NCBI GenBank assembly: GCA_002698985.1
Contig: PAAY01000014.1
Coordinates: forward strand, 1-64,000
DNA length: 64,000 bases
Source of the DNA: Saprospirales bacterium
Lineage (GTDB): Bacteria; Bacteroidota; Bacteroidia; Chitinophagales; Saprospiraceae
Reading direction: 5' to 3'
The number at the start of each line of letters is the position of its first letter. The stretch's first letter is position 1. The notes under the pieces were generated by a model. The model made no database searches and was not told the origin of the DNA. It was given only the letters and a program-made list of their open reading frames with translations. Below are positions 42,317-50,576 of the stretch, in pieces. The position numbers and the translations under genes are program-made.

Positions 42317-42985
42317 ATGCCCAAAAAAAAGACGACCCGAATCACAAAAGCAAAACGTGAAAAGGCCGCACAGATAGCAGCCATTCTGGACGAGCTTTAC
42401 CCGGAAGTGCCCATTCCGCTGGAACATTCTGATCCCTACACCTTGCTCATAGCGGTGCTCCTCTCCGCACAGTGCACCGACGAGCGGGTCAACAAGGTGA
42501 CGCCCCATTTATTCGCACTGGCGCATACCCCGGAGGAAATGGCGCAGCAGGATGTGAGCACCATCGAGGACATCATCCGCCCCTGTGGCCTGGCACCCCG
42601 CAAGGCGAAGGCCATTTCGGAACTCTCGAAGATTCTGGTGGAGAAGTACAAGGGCCAGGTTCCGGAAGATTGGGAGGCACTCGAAGCTCTGCCAGGTGTG
42701 GGTCACAAAACCGCCTCTGTAGTTATGTCCCAGGCCTTCGGAAAACCCGCTTTTCCGGTGGACACCCACATCCACCGCCTGGCCTGGCGCTGGGGCCTCA
42801 GCAATGGCAAAAACGTGGAACAGACAGAACGGGACCTCAAGGCCCTCTTTCCCGAAGAAAGCTGGAACAAACTGCACCTGCAGATCATCTACTTCGGCCG
42901 TGAATACTGCCCCGCCCGCGGCCACGATCCCCGTCAATGCCCCATCTGCAGCAAGTTCGGCAGGAAGGAATTGTTTAGGGAGTAG
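42317..42985 (+). CDS. nth: Endonuclease III-type DNA glycosylase/AP lyase
   Basis: 222 residues; base-excision repair of oxidised pyrimidines. The helix-hairpin-helix LPGVGHKTA with the catalytic Lys and the following VDTHIHRLAWR with the catalytic Asp are clear, as is SAQCTDERVN at the N-terminal side. The C-terminal iron-sulfur loop is unusual: CPARGHDPRQCPIC gives only three Cys with nonstandard spacing, and the fourth Cys of the C-x6-C-x2-C-x5-C motif is missing before the end (SKFGRKELFRE). I recall loss of this cluster in related Flavobacteriia. The last codons and the TAG stop run into a GGAGTAG repeat. Confidence 0.9.
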   Translation: MPKKKTTRITKAKREKAAQIAAILDELYPEVPIPLEHSDPYTLLIAVLLSAQCTDERVNKVTPHLFALAHTPEEMAQQDVSTIEDIIRPCGLAPRKAKAISELSKILVEKYKGQVPEDWEALEALPGVGHKTASVVMSQAFGKPAFPVDTHIHRLAWRWGLSNGKNVEQTERDLKALFPEESWNKLHLQIIYFGREYCPARGHDPRQCPICSKFGRKELFRE

Positions 42986-43020
42986 GGAGTAGGGAGTAGA
43001 GACGTTGCACCGCAACGTCT
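42976..43020. repeat. GGGAGTA tandem repeat with AGACGTTGC hairpin
   Basis: Three heptamers TAGGGAG lead into the perfect inverted repeat AGACGTTGC-ACC-GCAACGTCT (43000-43020). The nth stop codon lies within the first heptamers. The hairpin could terminate nth transcription, but similar GAGACGTTGC palindromes are known as dispersed repeats in several bacteria. Confidence 0.8.
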
Positions 43021-43077
43021 GGCCCAGCACCCACCAATTCAACAATTCAACAGTCTCAACAATTCAACAGTCTCAAA

Positions 43078-43719
43078 ATGCCGCTTAAGGAAGCTTGTGT
43101 TGAAAGCCTGCAAGAGGCACTGGCCGCTGAGCGGCAGGGTGCCGACCGGTTGGAGCTTTGTTCCAGGCTGGAGGTGGGCGGCTTGACACCGGGTGTTGAA
43201 TTGGCACAGGAAGTACTGAATGCCGTCAGTATTCCGGTGATGCTGATGATCCGTTGCCGGGAGGGAGACTTCTGCTACTCCCCGGTTGAAGTCGATGAAA
43301 TGCTCCGGCAAATAGCGACATTCAAAGCATTGAACAGTCCTCAACTGGCAGGATTCGTCACCGGTGCGCTCACTGAAGTGGGCACCGTGGATGTGCCAAC
43401 TCTAAGCCGCCTTGCCGGTGCTGCCCAGCCCTACCCCATCACCTTTCACAAGGCCATCGATGAATGCCCGGATCCACTCGCTGCCATCCAGGTTTTGAAG
43501 ACCCTTCCAGGAATTACCCGGGTGCTCAGCTCAGGTGGTGCGTCAACAGCGCAGGAAGGAGCAGAAATGCTCATGTCCATGATCGCTGCTGCCGGAGATG
43601 ATCTGACCATCATCGCAGCCGGCAAAGTGACCCATGAAAACCTGGCCGCTTTGCACCGTTCGATCGGTGCCAGCGAATACCACGGCCGCCTGATCGTCGG
43701 CAACCTAAAACCCCTCTAA
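43078..43719 (+). CDS. cutC: CutC family protein (copper homeostasis)
   Basis: 213 residues of TIM-barrel type. The start KEACVESLQEALAAERQGAD with RLELCSRLEVGGLTPG is the family signature, and FHKAIDECPDPLAAI, RVLSSGGASTAQEG and KVTHENLAALH match the later barrel strands. CutC is linked to copper handling, though direct copper transport was never shown; some members may be enzymes. A copper-ATPase gene lies 2 kb away, but on the other strand. The stop codon TAA is formed inside repeat copy C. Confidence 0.9.
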   Translation: MPLKEACVESLQEALAAERQGADRLELCSRLEVGGLTPGVELAQEVLNAVSIPVMLMIRCREGDFCYSPVEVDEMLRQIATFKALNSPQLAGFVTGALTEVGTVDVPTLSRLAGAAQPYPITFHKAIDECPDPLAAIQVLKTLPGITRVLSSGGASTAQEGAEMLMSMIAAAGDDLTIIAAGKVTHENLAALHRSIGASEYHGRLIVGNLKPL

Positions 43720-43760
43720 ACCTCCCGGCGAATGCCGGGATCAACTCCCCTCAACCCTCC
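43707..43760. repeat. TTTAGAG array with REP-like hairpin, copy C
   Basis: AAACCCCTCTAAACCT, then the perfect hairpin CCCGGC-GAAT-GCCGGG, then ATCAACTCCCCTCAACCC. It is the reverse orientation of copies A and B. Its CTCTAAA supplies the cutC stop codon, and its far end lies 7 bp from the stop of the convergent TonB gene. Confidence 0.85.
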
Positions 43761-43766
43761 ATTACC

Positions 43767-44609
43767 TCATTGCAATTTAAACCGCACCGGCAGGGTAAAC
43801 TGCACCCGCACCGGGCGCCCACCCTGCATGCCGGGGTGCCACCGAGGCATCGATTTGATTACCCTCACCGCCTCTGCTCCCAAACCTCCGCCGGGGTCCC
43901 GTAGCACCTGGATTCCGGACACCGAGCCATCTGTTTCCACTACAAAGCGAACGGCCACCAGCCCTTCGATGGCCAATTCGCGGGCAATAGAAGGATAAAT
44001 GAGCCGGCTTTGGATAAAGCCCAGCAGCGTCGCATCTGAACATTTTTTACGCTCCTCCCGGTCACTTATCTGTTCACAGCCGGGGAACATCGGCGGCACT
44101 TCCACGATGATGTAAAGGGAATCGGGTTCAGGAATTTTGGGCCGTGGCGGCGGCGCGCTGACGACAGGCCTTGGTATTGCCGGTTCCGGATCGGCCATTG
44201 GTTCGCCGGGGTCCGGGTTCTGAAAAACAACGGGCTCCACAGGCAGGTCGGAAGGAACAACCTCGATTTTGGTGGGTATGGGTTTCGGTGGTTTCTTCTC
44301 AGGCTGTGCCGTCCGGGGTGTTTCCTTCATTTCTATCTCCTCCAGCGGCAGGTAGGAGTAAGCATCGTGGTTCACGCCGGTTGCGAAGCGAGTAAAAGAA
44401 AAGGCAATGACGGCAACGGCAATGGCCACCGTAAACCCAATGTTCAGCGAAAGCGAACGATGCCGGGCCCAGCGGTGGTCGCGAAGGATTTTTCTGGATG
44501 CATGCGTTTTGCGGGCGGAATATCTAAAAAGTTGAATGGCGAGGACCACAAAAAAGATCAGTCCGAGAAGGGCCAAAGCTGCCTGCGTGGCGTTCATTTC
44601 AAATGTCAT
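43767..44609 (-). CDS. TonB-family protein, paralogue 1 (diverged)
   Basis: Start placed at the ATG at 44609 (MTFEMNATQ), 280 residues. It has two membrane helices (about residues 8-30 and 56-76) instead of the single one of classical TonB, a Pro-rich linker (about 95-175) and a TonB C-terminal domain (MFPGCEQISDREERKKCSD; YPSIARELAIEGLVAVRFVV; GRPVRVQFTLPVRFKL). TonB proteins transmit proton-motive force to outer-membrane receptors. Compared with paralogues 2 and 3 the later Cys (GAGCGEEA) is replaced (GGGLGAEA) and the poly-Pro runs are shorter. No exbB/exbD nearby. Confidence 0.85.
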   Translation of the reverse strand: MTFEMNATQAALALLGLIFFVVLAIQLFRYSARKTHASRKILRDHRWARHRSLSLNIGFTVAIAVAVIAFSFTRFATGVNHDAYSYLPLEEIEMKETPRTAQPEKKPPKPIPTKIEVVPSDLPVEPVVFQNPDPGEPMADPEPAIPRPVVSAPPPRPKIPEPDSLYIIVEVPPMFPGCEQISDREERKKCSDATLLGFIQSRLIYPSIARELAIEGLVAVRFVVETDGSVSGIQVLRDPGGGLGAEAVRVIKSMPRWHPGMQGGRPVRVQFTLPVRFKLQ

Positions 44610-44778
44610 GGCGGCAAGTTTTTGAGTCCGGCAAAAGCAGGGCAGGACAGTCATGATGCCTGACAGCATTCTCTTATTCGCCCTTCGGGCAATGCCGGAA
44701 CTGGTTAAAAGATCAATAAAACTTACCGGTAAGAATCACAGGAAAGATGAGGCGCCAGGCCTTTTTGGTGGGAGGCTC

Positions 44779-44985
44779 TCAGTCGTTTTCGTACATCTCG
44801 TTTTGCCGGTCAGGAAGAGGCGCTTCTTCTTTTGCAAAAAGCACCACCACCACCTGGATGACCACGAGAATGGGCAAAAGAACTGCCCCTGCCGCCGCCC
44901 AATACAACGAGTCGAAAAAAGCCGCCGTGAGTGTAACACCCATCAACAGGACGAAAACGATCAATGTAATTGTACGGTAAGCCAT
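44779..44985 (-). CDS. Small two-helix membrane protein
   Basis: 68 residues: two hydrophobic helices (TITLIVFVLLMGVTLTAAFF and AAAGAVLLPILVVIQVVVVLF) and an acidic tail (EEAPLPDRQNEMYEND). It begins 116 bp after the SafE-type gene on the same strand, in the area where Bacteroidota cbb3-oxidase assembly loci carry small membrane proteins. I do not recognise the family. Short, so moderately sure that it is expressed. Confidence 0.5.
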   Translation of the reverse strand: MAYRTITLIVFVLLMGVTLTAAFFDSLYWAAAGAVLLPILVVIQVVVVLFAKEEAPLPDRQNEMYEND

Positions 44986-44990
44986 TTTAT

Positions 44991-45100
44991 AGGGATGAGG
45001 GATGAGGGATGAGGGATGAGGAATCGAGGAATCGAGGAACTGATGAATCGAGGGTGCTAGCCCCCAAACTCTACACTCTAAACTCTACACCCTAAACCCC
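44991..45100. repeat. Short-period intergenic arrays (GGGATGA; TCTACACTCTAAAC)
   Basis: Several heptamers of AGGGATG and AGGAATCG-type repeats run from 44991 to about 45053. They are followed at 45068-45098 by AACTCTACACTCTAAACTCT and ACACCCTAAACCC, an inverted relative of the array at 60342-60402. The array ends at the stop codon of the SafE-type gene. Confidence 0.75.
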
Positions 45101-45793
45101 TCAATGGCACATCGGCAGGTTGTCCATTTGATCCCAGAAGAAGAATTCACCGGGGATGTGGAAATTGAAGCCTCTGGCCAGGAACAGGATTGCGAAGAAA
45201 ACAAGAAAAGCCGGGTAGAGTTTTTTCAGGAAATTGCGCAAGCGAAGGGAAAGCATGTTTCCGAAGAAAACAGAAGTGAGCATGACGGGCCAGGTGCCCA
45301 GTCCGAACAGGGCCATGTATGCGGCGCCTTCCACCACGCCGGCGGTGCTGACGGCCCCGGCAATGGCCAGGTACACCAATCCGCAGGGCAGAAAACCATT
45401 GAGAATACCAATGCCGAGCGGTGCCAATGGGCTGGTACTTTTGAGGGTGCGGCCCAGGCGGGTTTTCAGACCGAAATAGAACTTTTCCACCACAGGCAGG
45501 GACAACAGGCGGTTCTCAACATTGATACTCAGCAAAGCTATGAGCAGCAGGGCCACCCCCAGGGCAATGACGAGGTACTTTTGAAAGCCTGCGATGAAAA
45601 GACCCTTTCCGATCAAACCGATGATGAGGCCGAGCAGGGCATAAGTGGCAATGCGGCCCAGGTTGTAGAGAACGGCCCGCCAGAGCAAGCCACCCTGCTT
45701 TTGCGAACCAACCGTGAGCGCAATGGGACCACACATGCCCACACAGTGCACGCTGCCAAAAAGTCCAATTGTAAATGCGGTCCAGAGTATCAT
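45101..45793 (-). CDS. SafE/TauE-type membrane protein of cbb3-oxidase assembly loci (UreH-like domain)
   Basis: 230 residues with six predicted membrane helices. The conserved N-terminal FGSVHCVGMCGPIAL (two Cys, possibly copper-binding) and the mid-protein GILNGFLPCGLVYLAIAGA motif identify the family annotated as sulfite exporter TauE/SafE or UreH-like. In Bacteroidota this gene typically follows ccoI-ccoS-ccoN/P-ccoG-ccoH and is thought to help copper insertion. Here it follows the copper ATPase with a 15-bp gap, so both likely form one transcript. Confidence 0.82.
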   Translation of the reverse strand: MILWTAFTIGLFGSVHCVGMCGPIALTVGSQKQGGLLWRAVLYNLGRIATYALLGLIIGLIGKGLFIAGFQKYLVIALGVALLLIALLSINVENRLLSLPVVEKFYFGLKTRLGRTLKSTSPLAPLGIGILNGFLPCGLVYLAIAGAVSTAGVVEGAAYMALFGLGTWPVMLTSVFFGNMLSLRLRNFLKKLYPAFLVFFAILFLARGFNFHIPGEFFFWDQMDNLPMCH

Positions 45794-45808
45794 GGCTGGT
45801 TCTGTGAT

Positions 45809-48304
45809 TTACACCTGTGCCAAAGGTATGTTTCTCAGTTTTTTACGGGCTTCATAAGTGCTCAGCCCCACCCCAATGAGTACGATGGTGAGCGAACTGG
45901 CCGGCATGAGAATGGCTGCCACCAGCGGCGACAAAGTACCCGTTACGGCAAAGGAAAGCCCGATGACATTGTAAATGCCTGCGAAAATCCAGGTTTTGTA
46001 AACGGCCTTCAGCGAACTGCGCACATAATCCATAAAAGCTGGCAGGTCCTCAAAGCGCCGTGAGTCCAGAATGGCATCGCAGGCAGGGGTGAAATTGTTG
46101 GCATTTTCGGAAATGGCGATGCCCACATTGCTCTGCGCCAGGGCACCGGCGTCGTTCAGGCCATCTCCCAGGAAAAGCACCCGGTGTCCTTCCTGTTGTT
46201 TTTGCTTCACAAAATTGAGCTTGTCAGCCGGGCTCTGATTGGCAAAAAACCAATTGTCTTTGTCATTTTTTCCTTCGGCAAAATGGCTTTGGAGCAGGGC
46301 CTTCTCCCGGTCGTTGTCGCCGGTGAGCAAGTAAGTCTTTGCCCAGGACCTGAAGTAGCTCAAAACAGCATCGGCACCATTGCGCAGCGAGCTTCTCAAA
46401 TGGAAACAGCCCAGAAATTCACCATCGATTTCGATGCAAACCGAAGCACCTGCATTGTTTTTGAAAGTTGCCGCAAAACCGTCCGCTCCGGCTTCCTTGC
46501 CCAGTATGAAAGACCTGGAGCCAATTCGAAGCCAGTGGCCGTTGACTTTTCCGCTTATCCCCTTTCCAGGTACTTCTTCAAAGGCCTCCACCTTCTGATA
46601 GGCTTCGGCTGCGCCAAAATGGTTGTCGAGGTATTTGCTCACCGGGTGGGTGGACTGACGTACCAGGGTCTTCACCAGGCTTTTTTGATCTCCACTGAGT
46701 TCTTTTCCTTCGTAAACGAGGGCCCCTTTGCTGCTGTAGGTGAGGGTCCCTGTTTTATCGAAGATGACGGTGTCAATGTGGTTGAGCACCTCAATGACAT
46801 TCGTATTCTTCAGGTAAAAGCCTCGCTGCGAAAGAATCCTGACGGCATTGCCGAGGGTGAATGGAATGTTGAGGGCCAGGGCGCAGGGGCAGGCAATGAT
46901 CAGTACTGCCGTGAATGCGAAAATGGCCGTTTCCCGGTCTTTTGGGAACCAGTAAATCAGAGTTGCGAAAGCGATGAGGAGAATGACCACTGTGAAATAC
47001 CGCCCTACCCGGTCGGCCAGTTGGCTGGTGCCGTCGAGTTTTTCCTGTTTGAAACTGTGGTCGTTCCACAGGCGTGTGAGGTAGGATTGGGAAACGGCTT
47101 TTGTCAGCAAAACCTCCACAGCGCTGCCGTTGTGGCGCCCGCCTGCAAACACCTCTTCGGTCTCCCGTTTGTCCACCAGTTCGGACTCACCGGTCACAAA
47201 GCTGTAATCGATGCTAGAACATCCTTTCTTCAGAATGCCGTCAGCGGGTATGATCTCCCCATGGCGCAACCGGATGGTGTCACCGGCTTTGAGCTTATTG
47301 AGTGCCACCGTCTTTTCTCCTTCCTCTGGATCCAGCAACACGGCAGCAACGGGGAAATAGGATTTGTAATCCCTGTCAAAAGAAATCCGGTGGTAAGTGA
47401 GCGATTGGTACCATTTGCCGATGAGCAGGAAGAAAACCAGCCCTGCGAGGCTGTCCATATAGCCTGCCCCTGCGCCGCTGATGATCTCGTATGCACTGCG
47501 TAAAAACAGCACGGTCATGCCCAGTGCCAGGGGCACATCGATGCCGGGGTTCCAGGTGCGCAGGCTGTGCCAGGCCGATTTCAGGTAGTCCTGACCGGAA
47601 TAGAGGAACACCGGCAGAGCCAGCAGGATGTTGATGTAGCCGAAAAGTTGACGAAAAGTTGCCTCCTCCTCGCTCAGCCCCAGGTACTCCGGAAAACTGA
47701 GCAGCATGATGTTGCCAAAAGCAAAGCCGGCGACGCCGAGTTGATAGATGAGCCGGCGGTTGTAGGCCTTCCGTTCTCCTTTCTCCAGTGTGGCCATGTT
47801 CAGCTCTGGGGCATAGCCGATGGAGGCCAGTAGTTCCACAATTTTCCGAAGGGAAGTCTCATTGGGGTTGTAGGTGATGGCGGCTTCTTTGCGAAGGAAA
47901 TTCACCTTGGAATCCCGGATGCCGGGTGCGAGCTTGTACAGGTTCTCCAGCAACCAGATGCAGGATGCACAGTGAATCTGCGGGAGGTGGAATGCCACCC
48001 GGGCGATACGACCGTCGTTGAAATCGAGAATTTTGGAAGCCACTTCTGCGTCGTCGAGCCAGGCGTATTGTTCCAGCTTCCGGCCTTTCAATGACACCCC
48101 GGCCTTTTCTTCGATTTCATAGAACTGGCACATGTCATTGCTCTGGAGTATTTCATAAACCATCCGGCACCCCTGACAGCAAAAGGGCTTGTCATCAAAT
48201 TGAACGAGCTCATCGCTGCAATTTTCACCACAGTGGTAACACGCGGGCGGAGAAGACCGGGTGGTCAATGTATCGGCAGGATGTGAAGAGGTGTTGGCAG
48301 TCAT
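45809..48304 (-). CDS. ccoI: Copper-exporting P1B-type ATPase for cbb3 oxidase biogenesis (CcoI/FixI type)
   Basis: 831 residues. The N-terminal Cys-rich metal-binding segment CYHCGENC and FCCQGCRMVYEIL (residues 22-52) is characteristic of FixI/CcoI. An HMA-like domain with HCASC follows at 111-115, then the P-type ATPase core: TGES (371-374), the membrane CPC motif (472-474), DKTGT phosphorylation site (516-520) and GDGLNDAGAL hinge. It pumps Cu+ across the inner membrane to assemble cbb3 cytochrome oxidase. The ccoNOPG genes are not in this window. The promoter is divergent from the stress-protein gene and carries an FNR-type site, which fits use at low oxygen. Confidence 0.93.
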   Translation of the reverse strand: MTANTSSHPADTLTTRSSPPACYHCGENCSDELVQFDDKPFCCQGCRMVYEILQSNDMCQFYEIEEKAGVSLKGRKLEQYAWLDDAEVASKILDFNDGRIARVAFHLPQIHCASCIWLLENLYKLAPGIRDSKVNFLRKEAAITYNPNETSLRKIVELLASIGYAPELNMATLEKGERKAYNRRLIYQLGVAGFAFGNIMLLSFPEYLGLSEEEATFRQLFGYINILLALPVFLYSGQDYLKSAWHSLRTWNPGIDVPLALGMTVLFLRSAYEIISGAGAGYMDSLAGLVFFLLIGKWYQSLTYHRISFDRDYKSYFPVAAVLLDPEEGEKTVALNKLKAGDTIRLRHGEIIPADGILKKGCSSIDYSFVTGESELVDKRETEEVFAGGRHNGSAVEVLLTKAVSQSYLTRLWNDHSFKQEKLDGTSQLADRVGRYFTVVILLIAFATLIYWFPKDRETAIFAFTAVLIIACPCALALNIPFTLGNAVRILSQRGFYLKNTNVIEVLNHIDTVIFDKTGTLTYSSKGALVYEGKELSGDQKSLVKTLVRQSTHPVSKYLDNHFGAAEAYQKVEAFEEVPGKGISGKVNGHWLRIGSRSFILGKEAGADGFAATFKNNAGASVCIEIDGEFLGCFHLRSSLRNGADAVLSYFRSWAKTYLLTGDNDREKALLQSHFAEGKNDKDNWFFANQSPADKLNFVKQKQQEGHRVLFLGDGLNDAGALAQSNVGIAISENANNFTPACDAILDSRRFEDLPAFMDYVRSSLKAVYKTWIFAGIYNVIGLSFAVTGTLSPLVAAILMPASSLTIVLIGVGLSTYEARKKLRNIPLAQV

Positions 48305-48417
48305 TTCAGACGCTGAGATTCAAAATGGCTTGGCCGGAAAGTGAATTCCGGGCCCTGCTTTTTTATTTTGTCGCTTCGCAATGGTAGTGTTTTTCACTGG
48401 TAGCGACTACGAATGGA

Positions 48418-48425
48418 CAAAGTTA
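48418..48425 (-). promoter_or_regulatory. -7 box of the ccoI promoter
   Basis: On the minus strand TAACTTTG fits TAnnTTTG exactly. The inferred start near 48413 leaves a leader of about 110 nt and places the centre of the operator at 48450-48462 at about -43. Confidence 0.55.
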
Positions 48426-48449
48426 GACAGGCCGCTGCGAGGCAAATGT

Positions 48450-48462
48450 TGACATAAGTCAC
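48450..48462. promoter_or_regulatory. FNR/CRP-family operator, site 1
   Basis: TTGACATAAGTCA: half-sites TTGAC and GTCA with a 4-bp spacer, the layout of FNR- and HcpR-type boxes. It is centred at about -43 of the inferred ccoI start, the class II activator position. Confidence 0.6.
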
Positions 48463-48472
48463 TCTGGCGTTT

Positions 48473-48485
48473 TGACAATTGTCAT
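48473..48485. promoter_or_regulatory. FNR/CRP-family operator, site 2
   Basis: TTGACAATTGTCA is a near-perfect palindrome with the same TTGAC-N4-GTCA form as site 1. It is centred about 43 bp upstream of the inferred start of the stress-protein gene and 23 bp (about two helical turns) from site 1. Confidence 0.65.
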
Positions 48486-48509
48486 AATCGGGCCCTGCCC
48501 GTTCAGGAT

Positions 48510-48517
48510 ATGTTTGT
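48510..48517 (+). promoter_or_regulatory. -7 box of the universal stress protein promoter
   Basis: TATGTTTG fits TAnnTTTG exactly. There is no TTTG at -33; operator site 2 takes that place, as expected of an activator-dependent promoter. Inferred start near 48522, leader about 44 nt. Confidence 0.6.
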
Positions 48518-48565
48518 TCTTGGTTCTGAACCATCATACCCACTTCCACCACACCAAATTTTATC

Positions 48566-49402
48566 ATGATCAAACAGATTCTCTGCCTCACTGATTTTTC
48601 TGAAAGCGCTGAAAACGCAAAAGCCGTTGCGCTTTCCATTGCCAAAAGAACCAATGCCAGGATCAATTTTGTGCATGGAATGACCGTTGGGCTGATTTGG
48701 GATGAACTGAATGAAGAAACCCGGAGGAAATACCCGGAAATTGCGCATCTCGTCAACGAGGCAAAAAAGAGATTGTCGGTACTGGTTGAAGAATGTAAAA
48801 AAGACGGGTATGATTGCAGCTATGAAATTCGCTATGCCGACGGACAAAGAAACATGTCCAACCAGCTTCTACAGGGAGAATACGACCTGCTGATCATGGG
48901 GGCACAAGGCTTTGGAGACCGCTCCCAATTTTCCATTGGTGCCAATGCGGTGAAAATCCTCCGGACAGCCAAAAGGCCCGTCCTCATCATCAAAGACCTC
49001 CCTCAAAAAGAAATCAGCTTCGAAACAGTGGTCTTTGCCACTGGTATGGAACCGGACACGCACCCGGCTTTTGAAAAGTTGTTGGAGTTCAGCAAGGAGT
49101 TCGGATCCAGGGAAATGCACCTGCTGGCCGTTACAACTCCGCATAATTTTCAGCCCACCAGCAAGGTAATGGAGACCATGCGAAAATTTGTCTCCAACCA
49201 CAAGCTGAACAATATTTACCTGCACAATCTAAACCACTACAGCGTGGAAGCCGGCATCCTCGAATTTGCGGTTGAGATTGATGCTGACTTGCTGGCCATA
49301 GCCAACCACGGCAGAAATGACATCACAGGTTTGTTCATCGAGAGTATTCCGGAAAACCTGGTGAAGTATGGACATTTTCCGGTTTTGAGCATCAGGGTGT
49401 GA
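48566..49402 (+). CDS. Universal stress protein, tandem UspA domains
   Basis: 278 residues in two UspA-like halves. The first (1-145) starts MIKQILCLTDFSESAENAKA and ends with the nucleotide-loop region LLIMGAQGFGDRS-FSIGANAVKILRTAKRPVLIIKD. The second (150-278) is more degenerate but ends with LLAIANHGRNDITGLFI and HFPVLSIRV. Bacteroidota tandem Usps are cytoplasmic and often induced at low oxygen. The gene is divergent from ccoI and has its own FNR-type operator. Confidence 0.88.
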   Translation: MIKQILCLTDFSESAENAKAVALSIAKRTNARINFVHGMTVGLIWDELNEETRRKYPEIAHLVNEAKKRLSVLVEECKKDGYDCSYEIRYADGQRNMSNQLLQGEYDLLIMGAQGFGDRSQFSIGANAVKILRTAKRPVLIIKDLPQKEISFETVVFATGMEPDTHPAFEKLLEFSKEFGSREMHLLAVTTPHNFQPTSKVMETMRKFVSNHKLNNIYLHNLNHYSVEAGILEFAVEIDADLLAIANHGRNDITGLFIESIPENLVKYGHFPVLSIRV

Positions 49403-49422
49403 TGCATTTCGCCGTCTTCTAA

Positions 49423-49464
49423 TAGGAAAGCGGAATCCAGTGGCGACCGGATTCCGCTTTCCTA
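49423..49464. terminator. Bidirectional hairpin terminator between convergent genes
   Basis: A perfect 16-bp inverted repeat (TAGGAAAGCGGAATCC / GGATTCCGCTTTCCTA) with a 10-nt loop lies between the stops at 49402 (plus) and 49483 (minus). Confidence 0.85.
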
Positions 49465-49482
49465 TTTAATTTCAAATCGTGC

Positions 49483-50385
49483 CTACTCCAGTACGAACCG
49501 GATCGGCAGTGTAAACATTACCCGCACTGGGCGGCCTCTTTGTTTGCCGGGGTTCCAGGGAGGCATCATACTCACCACCCTCGCGGCTTCTTCACCGCAT
49601 CCGGCGCCAATATCCCTGACAACCTTGATATTGGAAACGCTGCCATCTGGTTCCACAACGAATTGGAGTACCACCATGCCTTCGATACCATTTTCACGGG
49701 CTACCGGTGGATATTGGATATTGGAGTAAATGAACTCCATGAGTTTTTCTTCGGCGCATTGCTTGCGTTCTGCCTTGTCGGTCAGATGCTCACACCCCGG
49801 AAAGGTTGGGTTTTCTTCCACTACCTTGAAAATCTCGCCCTCTTTGGGAGGTGGGGGTGGTGGCGGCGGCGGTGGTGCAGCCACTTCCGTTTTGACCGGA
49901 GCTGGGGGCGCCTCGATGGCCGTTTCCTCGCTGATGCTCTGGTCTTCAAAAACAACCGTTTCAAGTTCCGGCAGATCTTCAGCCACGGCAACAAAAGCCT
50001 GTGGTTGAGGCGGAGGAGGTGGAGGCGGAGGTGGAGGCTCAGCAGTACGGGGAGTTTCTACTTCTATGTCATCTGAAATGTCTGTCAGGTACATGGACAT
50101 GTCAAATTTTTTCTCGTACCTGGTCCAACTGAATGCAAAAATCATCAGTAACAATGTCGCAACCAAGCTCAACATTCCGAAGCTCGGGATCAGCTTGAAG
50201 GTGTCAACTTCAGGGTATTTCACCACGGCAAGGTGTTTCGCTTTATCCTGCTTGTGATGCTCTGCAGCAAGTTTGGGTGCGACGTTCTGAAAGTAGTATT
50301 TAAAAGCCCAGACTACAGCAATCAGCAAAACGATCAGTACCCCGGCTCCCAGGAGCACATAGGTTGTTGTGAGTTCGAGTGTCAT
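49483..50385 (-). CDS. TonB-family protein, paralogue 2
   Basis: 300 residues. Two membrane helices (about 8-30 and 68-88), two poly-Pro runs flanking an acidic stretch with VVFEDQSISEE, and the TonB C-terminal domain (FPGCEHLTDKAERKQCAEEKL; YPPVARENGIEGMVVLQFVV; GKQRGRPVRVMFTLPIRF). Conserved Cys in FPGCE, KQC and GAGCGEE suggest a disulfide in the periplasm. It is most similar to paralogue 3, 191 bp upstream, which points to a tandem duplication. It would energise an outer-membrane receptor through ExbBD, none of which are nearby. Confidence 0.88.
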   Translation of the reverse strand: MTLELTTTYVLLGAGVLIVLLIAVVWAFKYYFQNVAPKLAAEHHKQDKAKHLAVVKYPEVDTFKLIPSFGMLSLVATLLLMIFAFSWTRYEKKFDMSMYLTDISDDIEVETPRTAEPPPPPPPPPPQPQAFVAVAEDLPELETVVFEDQSISEETAIEAPPAPVKTEVAAPPPPPPPPPPKEGEIFKVVEENPTFPGCEHLTDKAERKQCAEEKLMEFIYSNIQYPPVARENGIEGMVVLQFVVEPDGSVSNIKVVRDIGAGCGEEAARVVSMMPPWNPGKQRGRPVRVMFTLPIRFVLE

Positions 50386-50517
50386 GGCGAATGTATTTTG
50401 GGTTTGAAGATCTGGTCAGCTTTGCAGCTTTGTCGGGATTAAATTAGCTGGACGACGTTGCAGGCAAGCTGGCATTCATTCACCATGACAAATGATTTTG
50501 GTCAACACCTGAATGAC

Positions 50518-50551
50518 AAAAGCGGCAATCATTGCTATGAATGCCGCTTTT
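50518..50551 (-). terminator. Terminator of TonB paralogue 3
   Basis: Inverted repeat AAAAGCGGCA / TGCCGCTTTT with a 14-nt loop, 25 bp past the stop at 50577. On the minus strand the hairpin ends in CTTTTGTCATT. Confidence 0.65.
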
Positions 50552-50576
50552 GCAGGTGTCAGACTTCCGAAAAGTA

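Noticed and set aside
46184-47503. 439-residue open frame antisense to ccoI
   Set aside because: The P-type ATPase on the minus strand is complete; the antisense frame has no domain features.
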